64,000 nt of DNA from contig JBCCUP010000014.1 of assembly GCA_039196715.1 (NCBI GenBank), positions 1-64,000 on the forward strand, in the 5' to 3' direction. The notes beneath the pieces were generated by a model, which saw nothing but the letters and a program-made list of their open reading frames with translations, was not told where the DNA came from and searched no databases. A program made the translations under genes and the position numbers. This stretch comes from Pseudomonadota bacterium (GTDB lineage Bacteria > Pseudomonadota > Gammaproteobacteria > CALCKW01). This document shows positions 43,611 to 51,888 of this stretch, piece after piece (the stretch's first letter is position 1; the number at the start of each line of letters is the position of its first letter).

Positions 43611-45514
43611 GCGGCGCGGTCCGAGTCGAGGTTCGCCGAGGCCAAAGCGGGCAAGCGAATGGTGAAAATCGTTCCGCTGCCCACTTCACTGTCGACGGCA
43701 ATCGTCCCGCCGTGTGCGGTGATGATCTTGCGTGCGATGGACAAGCCCTGGCCCGTTCCCTTGCCCTGTGCCTTGGTGGTGAAGAACGGGTCGAACATGC
43801 GCTGGATCGTGTGCTCGCCCATGCCCATGCCGTTGTCTTCGATATAGATGTGCACGTGGTCGTCGAGCGTGCGCGTCGACACGCTGATGCGACCCTGGTG
43901 GTCGGGCGACTGCTCGCGCCGCTCGGCGATGGTGTGGCCGGCGTTGACCACGAGGTTCAACACCACCTGGTTGATGTCTGACGGTATGCACTCGACCATC
44001 GGCATATCCGAGCCGAAATCGGTAACCATCTCGGCGTGGTACTTCCACTCGCCCTTGGACACCGTGATGGTCTTTTCGATGTTGACGTTGATGTCGACAC
44101 GCTGCATCGATTCGCCCGGATGGGCGTAGTGCTTCATCGCCTGCACGATGTGGGCGACGCGGTTGATCCCGTCCAGGGATTCAGACAACGCGCGCGGCAA
44201 CTCCTGCATCACGAAATCGATATCGGCCGCGTTCAGCGCGCTGTGGACATCGTCGCGCAGCGACGTGTCCTCGGTGTTGGCAACGCGGAACTTGATCGAC
44301 TCGACCGCGGCCAACAGGTCGCCCGCGGCCTCGTCGACAAACTGCAGGTTGTCACCAATGAACTGCGCTGGTGTGTTGATCTCGTGGGCGATGCCCGCAG
44401 CCAGCTGGCCAACGGACTCGAGTTTCTGTGCCTGCAGCAGTTCGGATTCGAGCCGCTTGAACGGGGTCAGGTCCTGCATGATGACGGTGTACATGCGCGC
44501 GCCGTCGGCGAGCACGACTTCACTCACGGCCAGTCGCAACGAGAAAGGCCGGTCCCCGCGACGCCCCTTGAGCTCTTTGCCCTCGGCCGAGTCCAGCAAC
44601 GCATCGAGCTGCACGTCTTCAACAAACAACGTCGAGAACGGCGTGCCGACGAGCTCGGCGTCACCGAGTTCGAACACCGAGTTCACGGCGCGGCTGGAGA
44701 AACGGATGGTGCCGTCGCGGTTGACCAACACGATCGGATCCGGTGCGTGCTGGGTCACTGCCTTGAAGAACGCCAGGCTGTCGGTCAGCTCGCGCTCACG
44801 CTCGAGCAGTTGTGCGTTGTTGGTTTCCAGCTCGCGCACAAGGCCCAGCGCAGCGCGACGGAGGTACCAGAAAATCGGCGTCATGATCAGGATGATCAGC
44901 GCGAACTGCCACATCTCGTCGCGCAGCAGCACCGTGTGTGCCGCCTTGATCTCAGCGCCGTCGATGCGCGTGCCAACGACGATCGACCACGGCGAGAACC
45001 GCTTGGCAAAGTAGATCGCGTCGAGGTTCGCCGGCATCACCTCGGCGCCCTCGACATTCGAGGTCGCACTGAACACGGTGCTCTCGCCGTCGGAAAAAGC
45101 TTCGCGCAGGAGTTGCTTGATCACGGACTTGCCGTGGGCGTCGGTCAGGCCGTAGAGGTTTTGCCCGACGAGGTCGGGGTCGGCGCCGTTCACCAGCACC
45201 ACGCCGTTGAGGTTGAAGACGAAGAAATGGCCACTGCCACCGAATTCGAGGGCCTGTATCTCTTCGAAAGCCAGCTCGCGCGCCTCGGTCACGCCAAGGT
45301 CACCGCGCAGCCAGCGCGCGTGGTAGGTTTGCACGATATCGTGCGATATATCAGAGACTTGCCGGGCTCGATCGACAGACAGGTCAATCAATTCGCGGTC
45401 GAGCTGGCGCACAATCATCAATTCGACGGCACCGATAATCAGGTAGCCGAGCAGCAACAGGCCCGGCAGATAGACTGACAGGAACCGCAGATTGACAATG
45501 TTCACTCGCGGCAC
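43607..45514 (-). CDS. Membrane sensor histidine kinase (Cache, PAS, HisKA, HATPase)
   Basis: A 635-residue kinase. The first transmembrane helix (about 8-36) precedes a periplasmic Cache-type sensor (about 40-195; GHFFVFNLNGVVLVNGADP). A second helix (about 202-218), then a PAS domain (about 245-350) and the phospho-acceptor His377 in GIAHEINTPAQF follow. The ATPase domain has NLVVNAGHTI, DNGMGM and GTGQGLSIA. The start is a GTG preceded by GGAG. No receiver is fused. It is downstream of the Zorya-like operon on the same strand by 115 bases, and is a second kinase of the same style as the one near 36 kb. Confidence 0.9.
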   Translation of the reverse strand: MPRVNIVNLRFLSVYLPGLLLLGYLIIGAVELMIVRQLDRELIDLSVDRARQVSDISHDIVQTYHARWLRGDLGVTEARELAFEEIQALEFGGSGHFFVFNLNGVVLVNGADPDLVGQNLYGLTDAHGKSVIKQLLREAFSDGESTVFSATSNVEGAEVMPANLDAIYFAKRFSPWSIVVGTRIDGAEIKAAHTVLLRDEMWQFALIILIMTPIFWYLRRAALGLVRELETNNAQLLERERELTDSLAFFKAVTQHAPDPIVLVNRDGTIRFSSRAVNSVFELGDAELVGTPFSTLFVEDVQLDALLDSAEGKELKGRRGDRPFSLRLAVSEVVLADGARMYTVIMQDLTPFKRLESELLQAQKLESVGQLAAGIAHEINTPAQFIGDNLQFVDEAAGDLLAAVESIKFRVANTEDTSLRDDVHSALNAADIDFVMQELPRALSESLDGINRVAHIVQAMKHYAHPGESMQRVDINVNIEKTITVSKGEWKYHAEMVTDFGSDMPMVECIPSDINQVVLNLVVNAGHTIAERREQSPDHQGRISVSTRTLDDHVHIYIEDNGMGMGEHTIQRMFDPFFTTKAQGKGTGQGLSIARKIITAHGGTIAVDSEVGSGTIFTIRLPALASANLDSDRAA

Positions 45515-45629
45515 CGCACAACTCCGTTTGCCCCGCAACGTCAGAGAGCAAATGCCAGAGGCGTGCCACGCGCACCGCTCTGGTCCGACGAAACCCGCGC
45601 GGTAATGTTGCGTTGGGGACAGGGGTGTG

Positions 45630-46508
45630 TCAGCGAGGCCCGAAGGTCTGCTCGTACCGGTGGTGTGTCACGCGGTTTCGCAGATACCCGTGGCCAGGTT
45701 CACGGGCATGGCAGTGCACACAGAGGCTTTGAAGTTGTGCAAAGTGCGGGAACCCCGGGATGCTGCCTGCGTAATGCGCTTGCATGAAGCCCTGCATGGT
45801 CTCATCCGAACAGTCAGGGTGCGGACACTGCTCACCCTGGCACTGGAAACCGGTCAGGCTGAGAAAATGCTTCTCGATTCTCGCCCAGTCGTCACGCAAG
45901 GACTCCGGCACATCACGACAGCTGATGTTGGGAGACGTCGAGCCCAGTGGCACCCGCTCGAACGGTCGGCCGAGCAGCTTGCCGGGCACGAAATCCGCCG
46001 CATCGAGATCGCCGTGTCGGCCAAGCCGGGCGTTGAGCCGGCTCAGGCACTCCGGACACGGGCGCAGGCGTTGGTCGTCGATTTCAATCACGGTTTGCGC
46101 GCCGCGCGTGAAGCGCACGCGGAACCGACCATCGGCACGTTGGCTGATAGCGTACTCACCCGGCCAATTGTGCAAGGCCGCTTGGACGAGCGCCGGACAT
46201 TCAGTCACGTAGTAGGGGTGCAGCGCAGTGACGACAGGCTCGGCATTAAACCCCCCGTGGTGTGCGTGCTTGTCGAACAACGGCCCCAGCGTCTCGCTGT
46301 CGATGTCGTTGTCAACGCGGTACAGCACAACCTGCGTCAGTGCGCCGCCCGGGGTCAGACGGTAGATGCCTGTCTCGCCAAACACGAGTGTGTCCGGGTC
46401 GACGTACTCGACGTCATCGGCAAGTTGGTGCGCCAGCAGGCTCACGCCCGGTTTGCCGCCGACCAACGACACCGCGTACTCCAGACGCGAGAAGCGGGTC
46501 AGCCTCAC
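45630..46508 (-). CDS. ZorE-like Cys/His-rich protein with degenerate HNH-type motif
   Basis: A 292-residue third gene of a Zorya-like operon. Its N-terminal half is unrecognised. The C-terminal region has Cys pairs at 151/154 and Cys 223/228/233. These are followed by FMQAHYAGSIPG (His245) and LCVHCHAREPGH (Cys263, Cys266, His267, His273), a layout typical of zinc-ribbon HNH nucleases. The usual His-His pair at the catalytic strand reads His-Tyr here, so the general base may be missing. In type II Zorya the effector ZorE is an HNH nuclease. The GTG start overlaps the zorB-like stop by three bases. Confidence 0.62.
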   Translation of the reverse strand: MRLTRFSRLEYAVSLVGGKPGVSLLAHQLADDVEYVDPDTLVFGETGIYRLTPGGALTQVVLYRVDNDIDSETLGPLFDKHAHHGGFNAEPVVTALHPYYVTECPALVQAALHNWPGEYAISQRADGRFRVRFTRGAQTVIEIDDQRLRPCPECLSRLNARLGRHGDLDAADFVPGKLLGRPFERVPLGSTSPNISCRDVPESLRDDWARIEKHFLSLTGFQCQGEQCPHPDCSDETMQGFMQAHYAGSIPGFPHFAQLQSLCVHCHAREPGHGYLRNRVTHHRYEQTFGPR

Positions 46509-47203
46509 GCAGCGTCACCGGCTTGCTGCAGGATGCGGTAGATCTTGTCCTCGGTGCGGGTCAGCACGCGAAATTCGACCCGACGAGAGCGTTCGGAGTC
46601 TTCACGCCCGTCGGCGTGCAACACCGGGACGGCGTACGACAGGCCGTTTGCACGCAGCACCGACACCAGCCAATCGCGTGTGCCGCCGGTCTCCGCCTGC
46701 AGGCTGAAGACGTAGTCGAGCACGGAAAACGACCGGTCCTGGGACAACTTGGCGTTCTTGATGTACACCTCGCCGGGGTCGCTCGCGCCCTGCCAGTCGG
46801 ACGAGGTGTGGCCCTCGATGCGGATCTCGGACACTTCAGTCTGGAACGCCGGCCGCTCGAGGATACCGATGTAGCGCGGGAAGAAATCGTCGAGGATCGT
46901 GCGGAACGCCGGCTTGATCGAGGCGCTGTTGACGTCAAACAGCACATCGGGCTCGCGGAAGCGCACGGTGTTGTCAGGCAGGATCTCCGCGTCCCAGCGC
47001 GGCAGGTCGTCGGCGAACTCTTCGATCAAGGCCCGGTTCAGCGCCGTGCGCGACTCGTCGTAGGCCACCGCGATCTCGGAAATCGCGTTCTTCTCCTGCT
47101 GCACCTGCCACATGAAGCCGATGGCGATGAGCATGAACACCATCATCAGGCCCGCCATCATGTCGGTGATCGACACCCACTCGCTGTCGCTGCGTCGTGC
47201 CAT
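46505..47203 (-). CDS. zorB: ZorB-like MotB/OmpA-domain protein
   Basis: A 232-residue stator subunit. The short cytoplasmic N-terminus leads into one transmembrane helix with the proton-conducting Asp14 (SITDMMAGLMMVFMLIAI). The periplasmic part is an OmpA/MotB-type peptidoglycan-binding domain with FDVNSASIKP (89-98), IRIEGHTSSDW (127-137), NAKLSQDRSFSV and SRRVEFRV. In Zorya this subunit pairs with ZorA to form a membrane proton-driven motor triggered by phage perturbation of the envelope. It is three bases from the zorA-like gene and overlaps the effector gene. Confidence 0.75.
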   Translation of the reverse strand: MARRSDSEWVSITDMMAGLMMVFMLIAIGFMWQVQQEKNAISEIAVAYDESRTALNRALIEEFADDLPRWDAEILPDNTVRFREPDVLFDVNSASIKPAFRTILDDFFPRYIGILERPAFQTEVSEIRIEGHTSSDWQGASDPGEVYIKNAKLSQDRSFSVLDYVFSLQAETGGTRDWLVSVLRANGLSYAVPVLHADGREDSERSRRVEFRVLTRTEDKIYRILQQAGDAA

Positions 47204-47206
47204 GCC

Positions 47207-48214
47207 TCAGTCCTCGGTCACCAGTTGACGGTAGCGGTTGAGAAACTGGCGGTAGTCTTCGGCGAAGCGGCTGGTCAGGCCGGTCAGAGTATTCTCCAGC
47301 TGCCCCAACGACTGCGGCACCTGCCGCTCGAGTTCGCGGGTCAGGCGCGCCACGGTGTCGCTCTGTGCCTGCAGACCGCCCTGCAGGTTGGCGAAGGCCT
47401 CATCGAGTTGGTGGAACGCGGCACTGGCGCTGTCGCTCAGACGGGCGTACTCGGCGGTCTGGGTCTGCAGCATCGCGAGCTGGCTGTGGCTGGTGTTGAT
47501 GATGTCGGCCAGGCCGTTGTACACGGCTTGCGTCTCGGCGTTGCGCTCGGCGACAACGCTCAGCGTCTGCGCCGAGGTGTCGAGCGAGTCCTGCACCTGC
47601 TGCATCAGCACGGCGTCACGCGAGAGGATGTCGCGGTAGTTCTCCTGCCACTGCAGAAGCGCGGTCACACCCTCGTTGAGCTCGCGGAAGTTCTCGCCGA
47701 ATTGCGCTGTCAGGTTGGCGTTGAAGTCCGCCACCACCGACTCGAGCGCGGCGACGATCTCCTGTGTCGCCCCTTCGCTGACCTTGTCGAGCGCCGCGTT
47801 CATCGAGCTCAGGGTTTGCTCCTGCGCGTCGCGCAACAGCCGCGCCTCGCTGGCGAGGGTCGGCAGGGCATCGAGTTTGTCGCGAATCTGGGCGAGCAGT
47901 TCGGGCTCGTCGGACGCGCCGGTGCGCAGGCGCATCCAGATGCTGAGGATGACCGACAAGCCCATGCCGACGATCGACGTGAGAAAGGCGGTCTTCATGC
48001 CCTCGAGCAGCAACGGCACGCTCGCGCCTATGTCGGCGGTGTTGAAACCCTGCAGCCCGATGAACACCCCGACGAAGGTCCCGAGCACCCCGACGGTGAC
48101 AATGATGGACCGGCAGTCCCGGTGGTGCCGCACACTGAAGGACGAGAGAAAATCAATGACGAACAGGACGCCCATCACCGCACAGAAGGCGAGTGTGACG
48201 GTGTTGAATTCCAT
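47207..48214 (-). CDS. zorA: ZorA-like MotA/TolQ/ExbB-family proton channel with long coiled-coil tail
   Basis: A 335-residue membrane protein. Three transmembrane helices (about 5-25, 36-56, 73-95) contain MotA/ExbB-like small-residue patterns (TVGVLGTFVGVFIGLQGF and FLTSIVGMGLSVIL). The remaining 240 residues are almost entirely a predicted coiled coil facing the cytoplasm, the feature that separates ZorA from ordinary MotA or ExbB. The ATG giving MEFNTVTLAF starts directly at the first helix. It is first in the operon. Flagellar or TonB-linked functions are unlikely because no flagellar or tonB genes are near. Confidence 0.75.
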   Translation of the reverse strand: MEFNTVTLAFCAVMGVLFVIDFLSSFSVRHHRDCRSIIVTVGVLGTFVGVFIGLQGFNTADIGASVPLLLEGMKTAFLTSIVGMGLSVILSIWMRLRTGASDEPELLAQIRDKLDALPTLASEARLLRDAQEQTLSSMNAALDKVSEGATQEIVAALESVVADFNANLTAQFGENFRELNEGVTALLQWQENYRDILSRDAVLMQQVQDSLDTSAQTLSVVAERNAETQAVYNGLADIINTSHSQLAMLQTQTAEYARLSDSASAAFHQLDEAFANLQGGLQAQSDTVARLTRELERQVPQSLGQLENTLTGLTSRFAEDYRQFLNRYRQLVTED

Positions 48215-48514
48215 AGCGATTCCGAGTTGTGCGGGCGGGCGGAGGCGCGTCCGTGGCGCCAGGGAGTCCGTGCCGGGGCGATGGCGCGGCCCCCCGATCC
48301 GCGGCGCGCTGCCGGCGGGCTCGGCGTTGCCCTGACTTGCCCCGCAGGACGCTGATGCAGCGGCACACGCAACGGTGTCACAGCGTTGCCGCCATGCTAC
48401 CGCCAGCGCCTGGCGCAGGCAATCGCGCGGACCTATCCAACTGGCAAGGTTGCCGTGGTTGCACACGAGACTGGACTAAGCTCATGGTCCTGACCTGACA
48501 ACCCGAGTTCTGCC
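48215..48514. other. Intergenic region between the Zorya-like operon and the IalB-like gene
   Basis: This 300-base divergent region must contain the promoter of the zorA-like operon and that of the ialB-like gene. It is GC-rich in the half near zorA and more balanced near ialB. No strong sigma-70 pair, operator dyad, repeat or small gene could be identified by eye. Confidence 0.4.
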
Positions 48515-49030
48515 ATGCCCACGCTCACCGCCCGGTCACTGCTGCTCTGTGCCCTGCTGCTCAGCGGTTTCGCCCTGCCCAGCCACGGCGTCGACGACGG
48601 TCAGGCCTTTCGGGACTGGACCGCACGCTGCACAGTGGAACCCAACACCCAGTCCAAAGTCTGCGTGCTGGAGCAGGTCGTGTTCAGCGACGATGGCCAG
48701 CGGCCGATGCTGCGCGCGGCGGCCGGCTACCTCGAACAGCCCGGCGGCGTCTTCGAACCGGCCATCCTGACCACGGTGCCGTTGATGGTGGCGCTGCAAC
48801 CCGGCCTCGCGGTCAGCGTCGACGGCGGCGACGCCTTCATTGCCGACTTTCACCACTGCACCCCTGAAGGCTGCGTCGCCGGCCTGCCGCTCGACGAGCG
48901 CGTCATGGGGGCGTTTCGCCGCGGCGCCGACGCGGAGATCCGGGTGGCGACGATCGACGGCGCCACCGTTGCGATGACCCTCTCGCTGCGCGGCTTCTCG
49001 GCCGGCTTCGACGCCCTGCCCGCGCTCTGA
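48515..49030 (+). CDS. Invasion-associated locus B (IalB)-family periplasmic protein
   Basis: A 171-residue predicted secreted protein. A Sec signal (about 1-25, ending near PSHGVD) precedes a domain with the IalB pattern: FRDWTARC, KVCVLEQVVF, a central hydrophobic stretch ending GLAVSVDGG, FHHCTPEGCVAGL, and the final LSLRGFSAGF. Four Cys suggest two disulfides. The family is named from Bartonella but is widespread in free-living bacteria, where its role is not known. It stands alone, divergent from the Zorya-like operon. Confidence 0.82.
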   Translation: MPTLTARSLLLCALLLSGFALPSHGVDDGQAFRDWTARCTVEPNTQSKVCVLEQVVFSDDGQRPMLRAAAGYLEQPGGVFEPAILTTVPLMVALQPGLAVSVDGGDAFIADFHHCTPEGCVAGLPLDERVMGAFRRGADAEIRVATIDGATVAMTLSLRGFSAGFDALPAL

Positions 49031-49153
49031 GCCACCGCGCGCCCGGCGCGATCCGGCCCGCGTTTGCACGTGCCCGCGCCGCGGGTGCGCCGTGCCAATG
49101 GCGACCCCGTTCACCACACAACCGGCAAGGTCTTGCCGAGCGGAGTGGCAAAG

Positions 49154-49169
49154 CGGCACGCAGTTTGCT
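49154..49169 (+). promoter_or_regulatory. Candidate sigma-54 promoter upstream of the FimV-domain gene
   Basis: The sequence CGGCACGCAGTTTGCT matches the sigma-54 consensus TGGCACG-N4-TTGCW at all defined positions except the first base. The GG (49155-49156) and GC (49167-49168) are separated by exactly 10 bases, as required for the -24/-12 elements. Transcription would begin near 49180, about 45 bases before the GTG start of the next gene. Confidence 0.6.
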
Positions 49170-49225
49170 GATTCCCTCCCAGTCAGCGCGCCAGCGCCAA
49201 AAATCCGTGACAGGGAGCTTATCTC

Positions 49226-50365
49226 GTGAACTCGACCCTCGCCGCAGTCAAACGCCTTGCGATTGCCACAGGCACCGTCGTGGCCGCGTTCGGTGTCAGC
49301 CCACACGCCCACGCGCTCGCGCTAGGGAACATCAGCGTGCTCAGTGGCCTCAACCAACCCTTGCGCGCCGTCGTCCCCTTGTTGTTCGAAGACGGCGAGA
49401 ACGCCGAGCTGCTCGAGCTGGACATCGCCGGTGACGCCGACGCGATCAAGCTCGGCGCCCTGCCCAACCTGCTCGGTCAGGAGGTCGATGTCGTCATGTC
49501 ACTGCAAGGCGACCGCATCGAGGCCCTGATCACCACCGAGTACCCGGTCAAGGAGCCGCACCTCGACGTGGTGTTGCGGGCCGAGATCGGGGGCACCCGC
49601 CACATGCGTGTCTACCCTGTGCTGCTCGACCTGCCGTCCGGCTTCTTCGAGATCGAGTCCGTCGACGACTACAAGATCACCGAGTTCTCCGACGGCACCA
49701 TCTGGAACGGCAAGCCGTCGGACCGCCAGCGCGAACAAATGAATGAACCGGCCGAACTCGCATCACTGCAGGTCGGGGGCACCGAGAGCCTGCCGATCGC
49801 CGTGGGTGGCCTGCCACCGACCGGCTACGACGACCCCTACGAGGAGACCGTCTCACTCGCCAGCGGTGACGACGTCGAAGCCGTGCGGGCGCACCAGCTC
49901 AAACGTGTGGAGACCGACGCGACGGCCTACGCCGCCGACGCCGAGAACGTCGGCACGGTGTTGCCTGAAGCCTCCACCCTCGCCACTGCCGAGGTGAGTG
50001 ACAACCTGGGAGCACGCCTGCCCACCGCCGGCATCGACGAAGCCATGGAGTCGCTGGCACCCGACACCGCCGACACCCGGTTGGCCGCGCTCGATATCGA
50101 CGAGCCTGACCTCGCGCCTCGGCAGGACCCGGCGGCCGACCCGAACCTCAAGTCGTGGACACTGTCGTCGCAGGCTGCGACCCCGGACACCGGCGTGTCA
50201 CCGCAGCTCGATCTCGCCAATTGGTCGAGCCGCAAGGCCGTGCTGCCCTTGCCTGAAGCTGTGTTGCTGGCCGAGGTGCCCGATGACATCGGCGCCGCCG
50301 TGGATCAACCCGCGCCCACCGTAGACGCCCTCTACTCGTCACGCTGGGATCGGCCCTACGACTGA
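49226..50365 (+). CDS. Short protein with FimV/HubP-type N-terminal domain
   Basis: A 379-residue exported protein. The signal sequence (about 1-31) ends in an Ala-rich stretch, HAHALALG. Then comes the pattern seen at the N-terminus of FimV/HubP polar landmark proteins: LALGNISVLSGLNQPLRAVVPLL, given here in parts (LGNISVLSGLNQPL; VVPLLFEDGE), and YPVLLDLP. In FimV this domain is followed by LysM, a transmembrane helix and a long acidic TPR-containing tail; here only an acidic, Thr/Asp-rich tail of about 230 residues with no evident transmembrane helix remains. The GTG start follows GGGAG. Its role may be peptidoglycan- or pole-associated. Confidence 0.65.
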   Translation: MNSTLAAVKRLAIATGTVVAAFGVSPHAHALALGNISVLSGLNQPLRAVVPLLFEDGENAELLELDIAGDADAIKLGALPNLLGQEVDVVMSLQGDRIEALITTEYPVKEPHLDVVLRAEIGGTRHMRVYPVLLDLPSGFFEIESVDDYKITEFSDGTIWNGKPSDRQREQMNEPAELASLQVGGTESLPIAVGGLPPTGYDDPYEETVSLASGDDVEAVRAHQLKRVETDATAYAADAENVGTVLPEASTLATAEVSDNLGARLPTAGIDEAMESLAPDTADTRLAALDIDEPDLAPRQDPAADPNLKSWTLSSQAATPDTGVSPQLDLANWSSRKAVLPLPEAVLLAEVPDDIGAAVDQPAPTVDALYSSRWDRPYD

Positions 50366-50500
50366 GCCGGCTCGGAGACTGCGCACCCCCACCGACACCC
50401 TGCTTTTTCTGGCCGGCGCAGCGCGTAACACGCATCCCGTCTGCCGCACGGTGCGTGCGCCAAGCTGGTAATCTGGGGGATTGCCATCGACGCAGCCCCG

Positions 50501-51376
50501 ATGCCCGCCACCGACCGCAGCCGACTGACCGCACTGGGCTTGATGTTCGGTGCCACCCTGGCCCTGTCCTGCATGCACGGGATCATCCGCTTGCTGGGCG
50601 ACGACGTGCACCCGTTCATCATCCTGTTCCTGCGCAACCTCTTTGGCCTGGTCGCGGTCACGCCGCTGCTGCTGCGCACCGGTTGGAGCGGCCTGCACAC
50701 CCCCGACATGCCGTGGTTTCTGTTGCGCGGTGTGATCTCGGTCGTTGCCATGGCCTCGTGGTTCTACGCGTTGACGCGCGCCCCCATCGCCGAGGCCACG
50801 GCGCTGAGTTTCACTGCCGCACTCTTTGCAAGCCTGGCAGCTGTCATTCTGCTTGGCGAGCGCATTCGGGCTCGTCGGATCACGGCACTGGCGCTCGGTT
50901 TCCTCGGCGTGACCGTCGTGCTTCAGCCCGGCCAGCAGGCGCTGTCACCGGCCATGTGGATGGTGTTGTTCTCAAGCGTGTGCTGGGGGATATCGGTGGT
51001 CCTGGCCAAGCGGCTCACCGTGCGCAACAGCAGCACGACCGTCGTTGCCTGGATGACCATCATCCTGTCGGTGGTCTCCCTGCCCATGGCGATCTGGGCC
51101 TGGCATCCGCTCGAGCCCGCGCACTGGCTCTGGATGGGGCTCGGCGGCGCACTGGCCACGCTGGGGCACCTGAGCATGACGCAAGCGCTGAAGATGACCG
51201 ACACCACCGCCGTGATGTCGATCGACTTCTGCCGTCTGCTCTGGACCACCCTGATCGGCGCTCTGGTGTTTGGCGACCCGATGCACCCGAGCACCTACCT
51301 CGGCGCGGTCATCATTTTCGCGTCGGGGTTGTATATCACCTACCGCGAGTCGCAACTTCAGCGAGACGCGCGTTGA
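50501..51376 (+). CDS. EamA/DMT-family transporter (RhaT/RarD-like)
   Basis: A 291-residue membrane protein with about ten helices in two EamA repeats. Examples are ALSFTAALFASLAAVILLGERIRARR, here split at ASLAA, and SIDFCRLLWTTLIGALVFGD, which match the S-adenosylmethionine/small-molecule exporter pattern of the family. It has its own upstream gap of 135 bases and converges on the ICMT-like gene with ten bases between stops. Substrate unknown. Confidence 0.87.
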   Translation: MPATDRSRLTALGLMFGATLALSCMHGIIRLLGDDVHPFIILFLRNLFGLVAVTPLLLRTGWSGLHTPDMPWFLLRGVISVVAMASWFYALTRAPIAEATALSFTAALFASLAAVILLGERIRARRITALALGFLGVTVVLQPGQQALSPAMWMVLFSSVCWGISVVLAKRLTVRNSSTTVVAWMTIILSVVSLPMAIWAWHPLEPAHWLWMGLGGALATLGHLSMTQALKMTDTTAVMSIDFCRLLWTTLIGALVFGDPMHPSTYLGAVIIFASGLYITYRESQLQRDAR

Positions 51377-51385
51377 GCGTGCCAA

Positions 51386-51847
51386 TCAGAGCCAACGGCG
51401 AACGCGCTGGCAGTACTGCTCGTAGGCAACGCCGAAACGCGATTGCAGCGCCACTTCCTCCGGCACGATCTGGAAGCGCGAGATGTAGACGACAAACACC
51501 ACTGGCCCGAGCAACGCCGGCACCGACCCGAGAAAGACCGCCCAGGCGAGCAGCAGCAATGCCACGCCGAGGTACATCGGGTTGCGGCTGCGGGCGAACA
51601 CGCCCTCGGTGACCAGCGTACTCGCACGGTCGGGCCGCCGTGGGTCGACTGTCGTGCGTGCACCCCGAAACGCCCAGAGCGCCGACACACCAACGTAGAT
51701 TGCCGACGCAAGCAAGGTGGCGATGAGCAACTCGCGCAGCGCACCGGGCAGGGCGAATGACCCACCCAGGGTTGCAACAAACCACATCGTCACCGCACAG
51801 ATGAGCGCCACAAGCGGTGGCGGAACAGTGTTCTCGAGGGCAGACAT
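51386..51847 (-). CDS. Isoprenylcysteine carboxyl methyltransferase-like membrane protein
   Basis: A 153-residue integral membrane protein with about four hydrophobic helices. The C-terminal half has the ICMT/PEMT-type signature FARSRNPMYLGVALLLLAW and the final EEVALQSRFGVAYEQYCQRV pattern (SAM-binding segment of the family). Bacterial members methylate unknown small or lipid substrates. The chosen ATG (MSALENTVPP) avoids an Arg-rich upstream extension. It lies 41 bases downstream of the class V PLP enzyme gene on the same strand and may be co-transcribed. Confidence 0.8.
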   Translation of the reverse strand: MSALENTVPPPLVALICAVTMWFVATLGGSFALPGALRELLIATLLASAIYVGVSALWAFRGARTTVDPRRPDRASTLVTEGVFARSRNPMYLGVALLLLAWAVFLGSVPALLGPVVFVVYISRFQIVPEEVALQSRFGVAYEQYCQRVRRWL

Positions 51848-51888
51848 CGGGGCGTTGCGGGTCGATTCGGGTGAGTGGAACGCCGGGG

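Noticed and set aside
46505-48214. Interpretation of the ZorA/ZorB-like pair as flagellar MotAB or TolQ/ExbBD
   Set aside because: The channel subunit has only three helices and a very long coiled-coil tail. The partner has a long OmpA-type domain, and no flagellar, tol or tonB genes are present.
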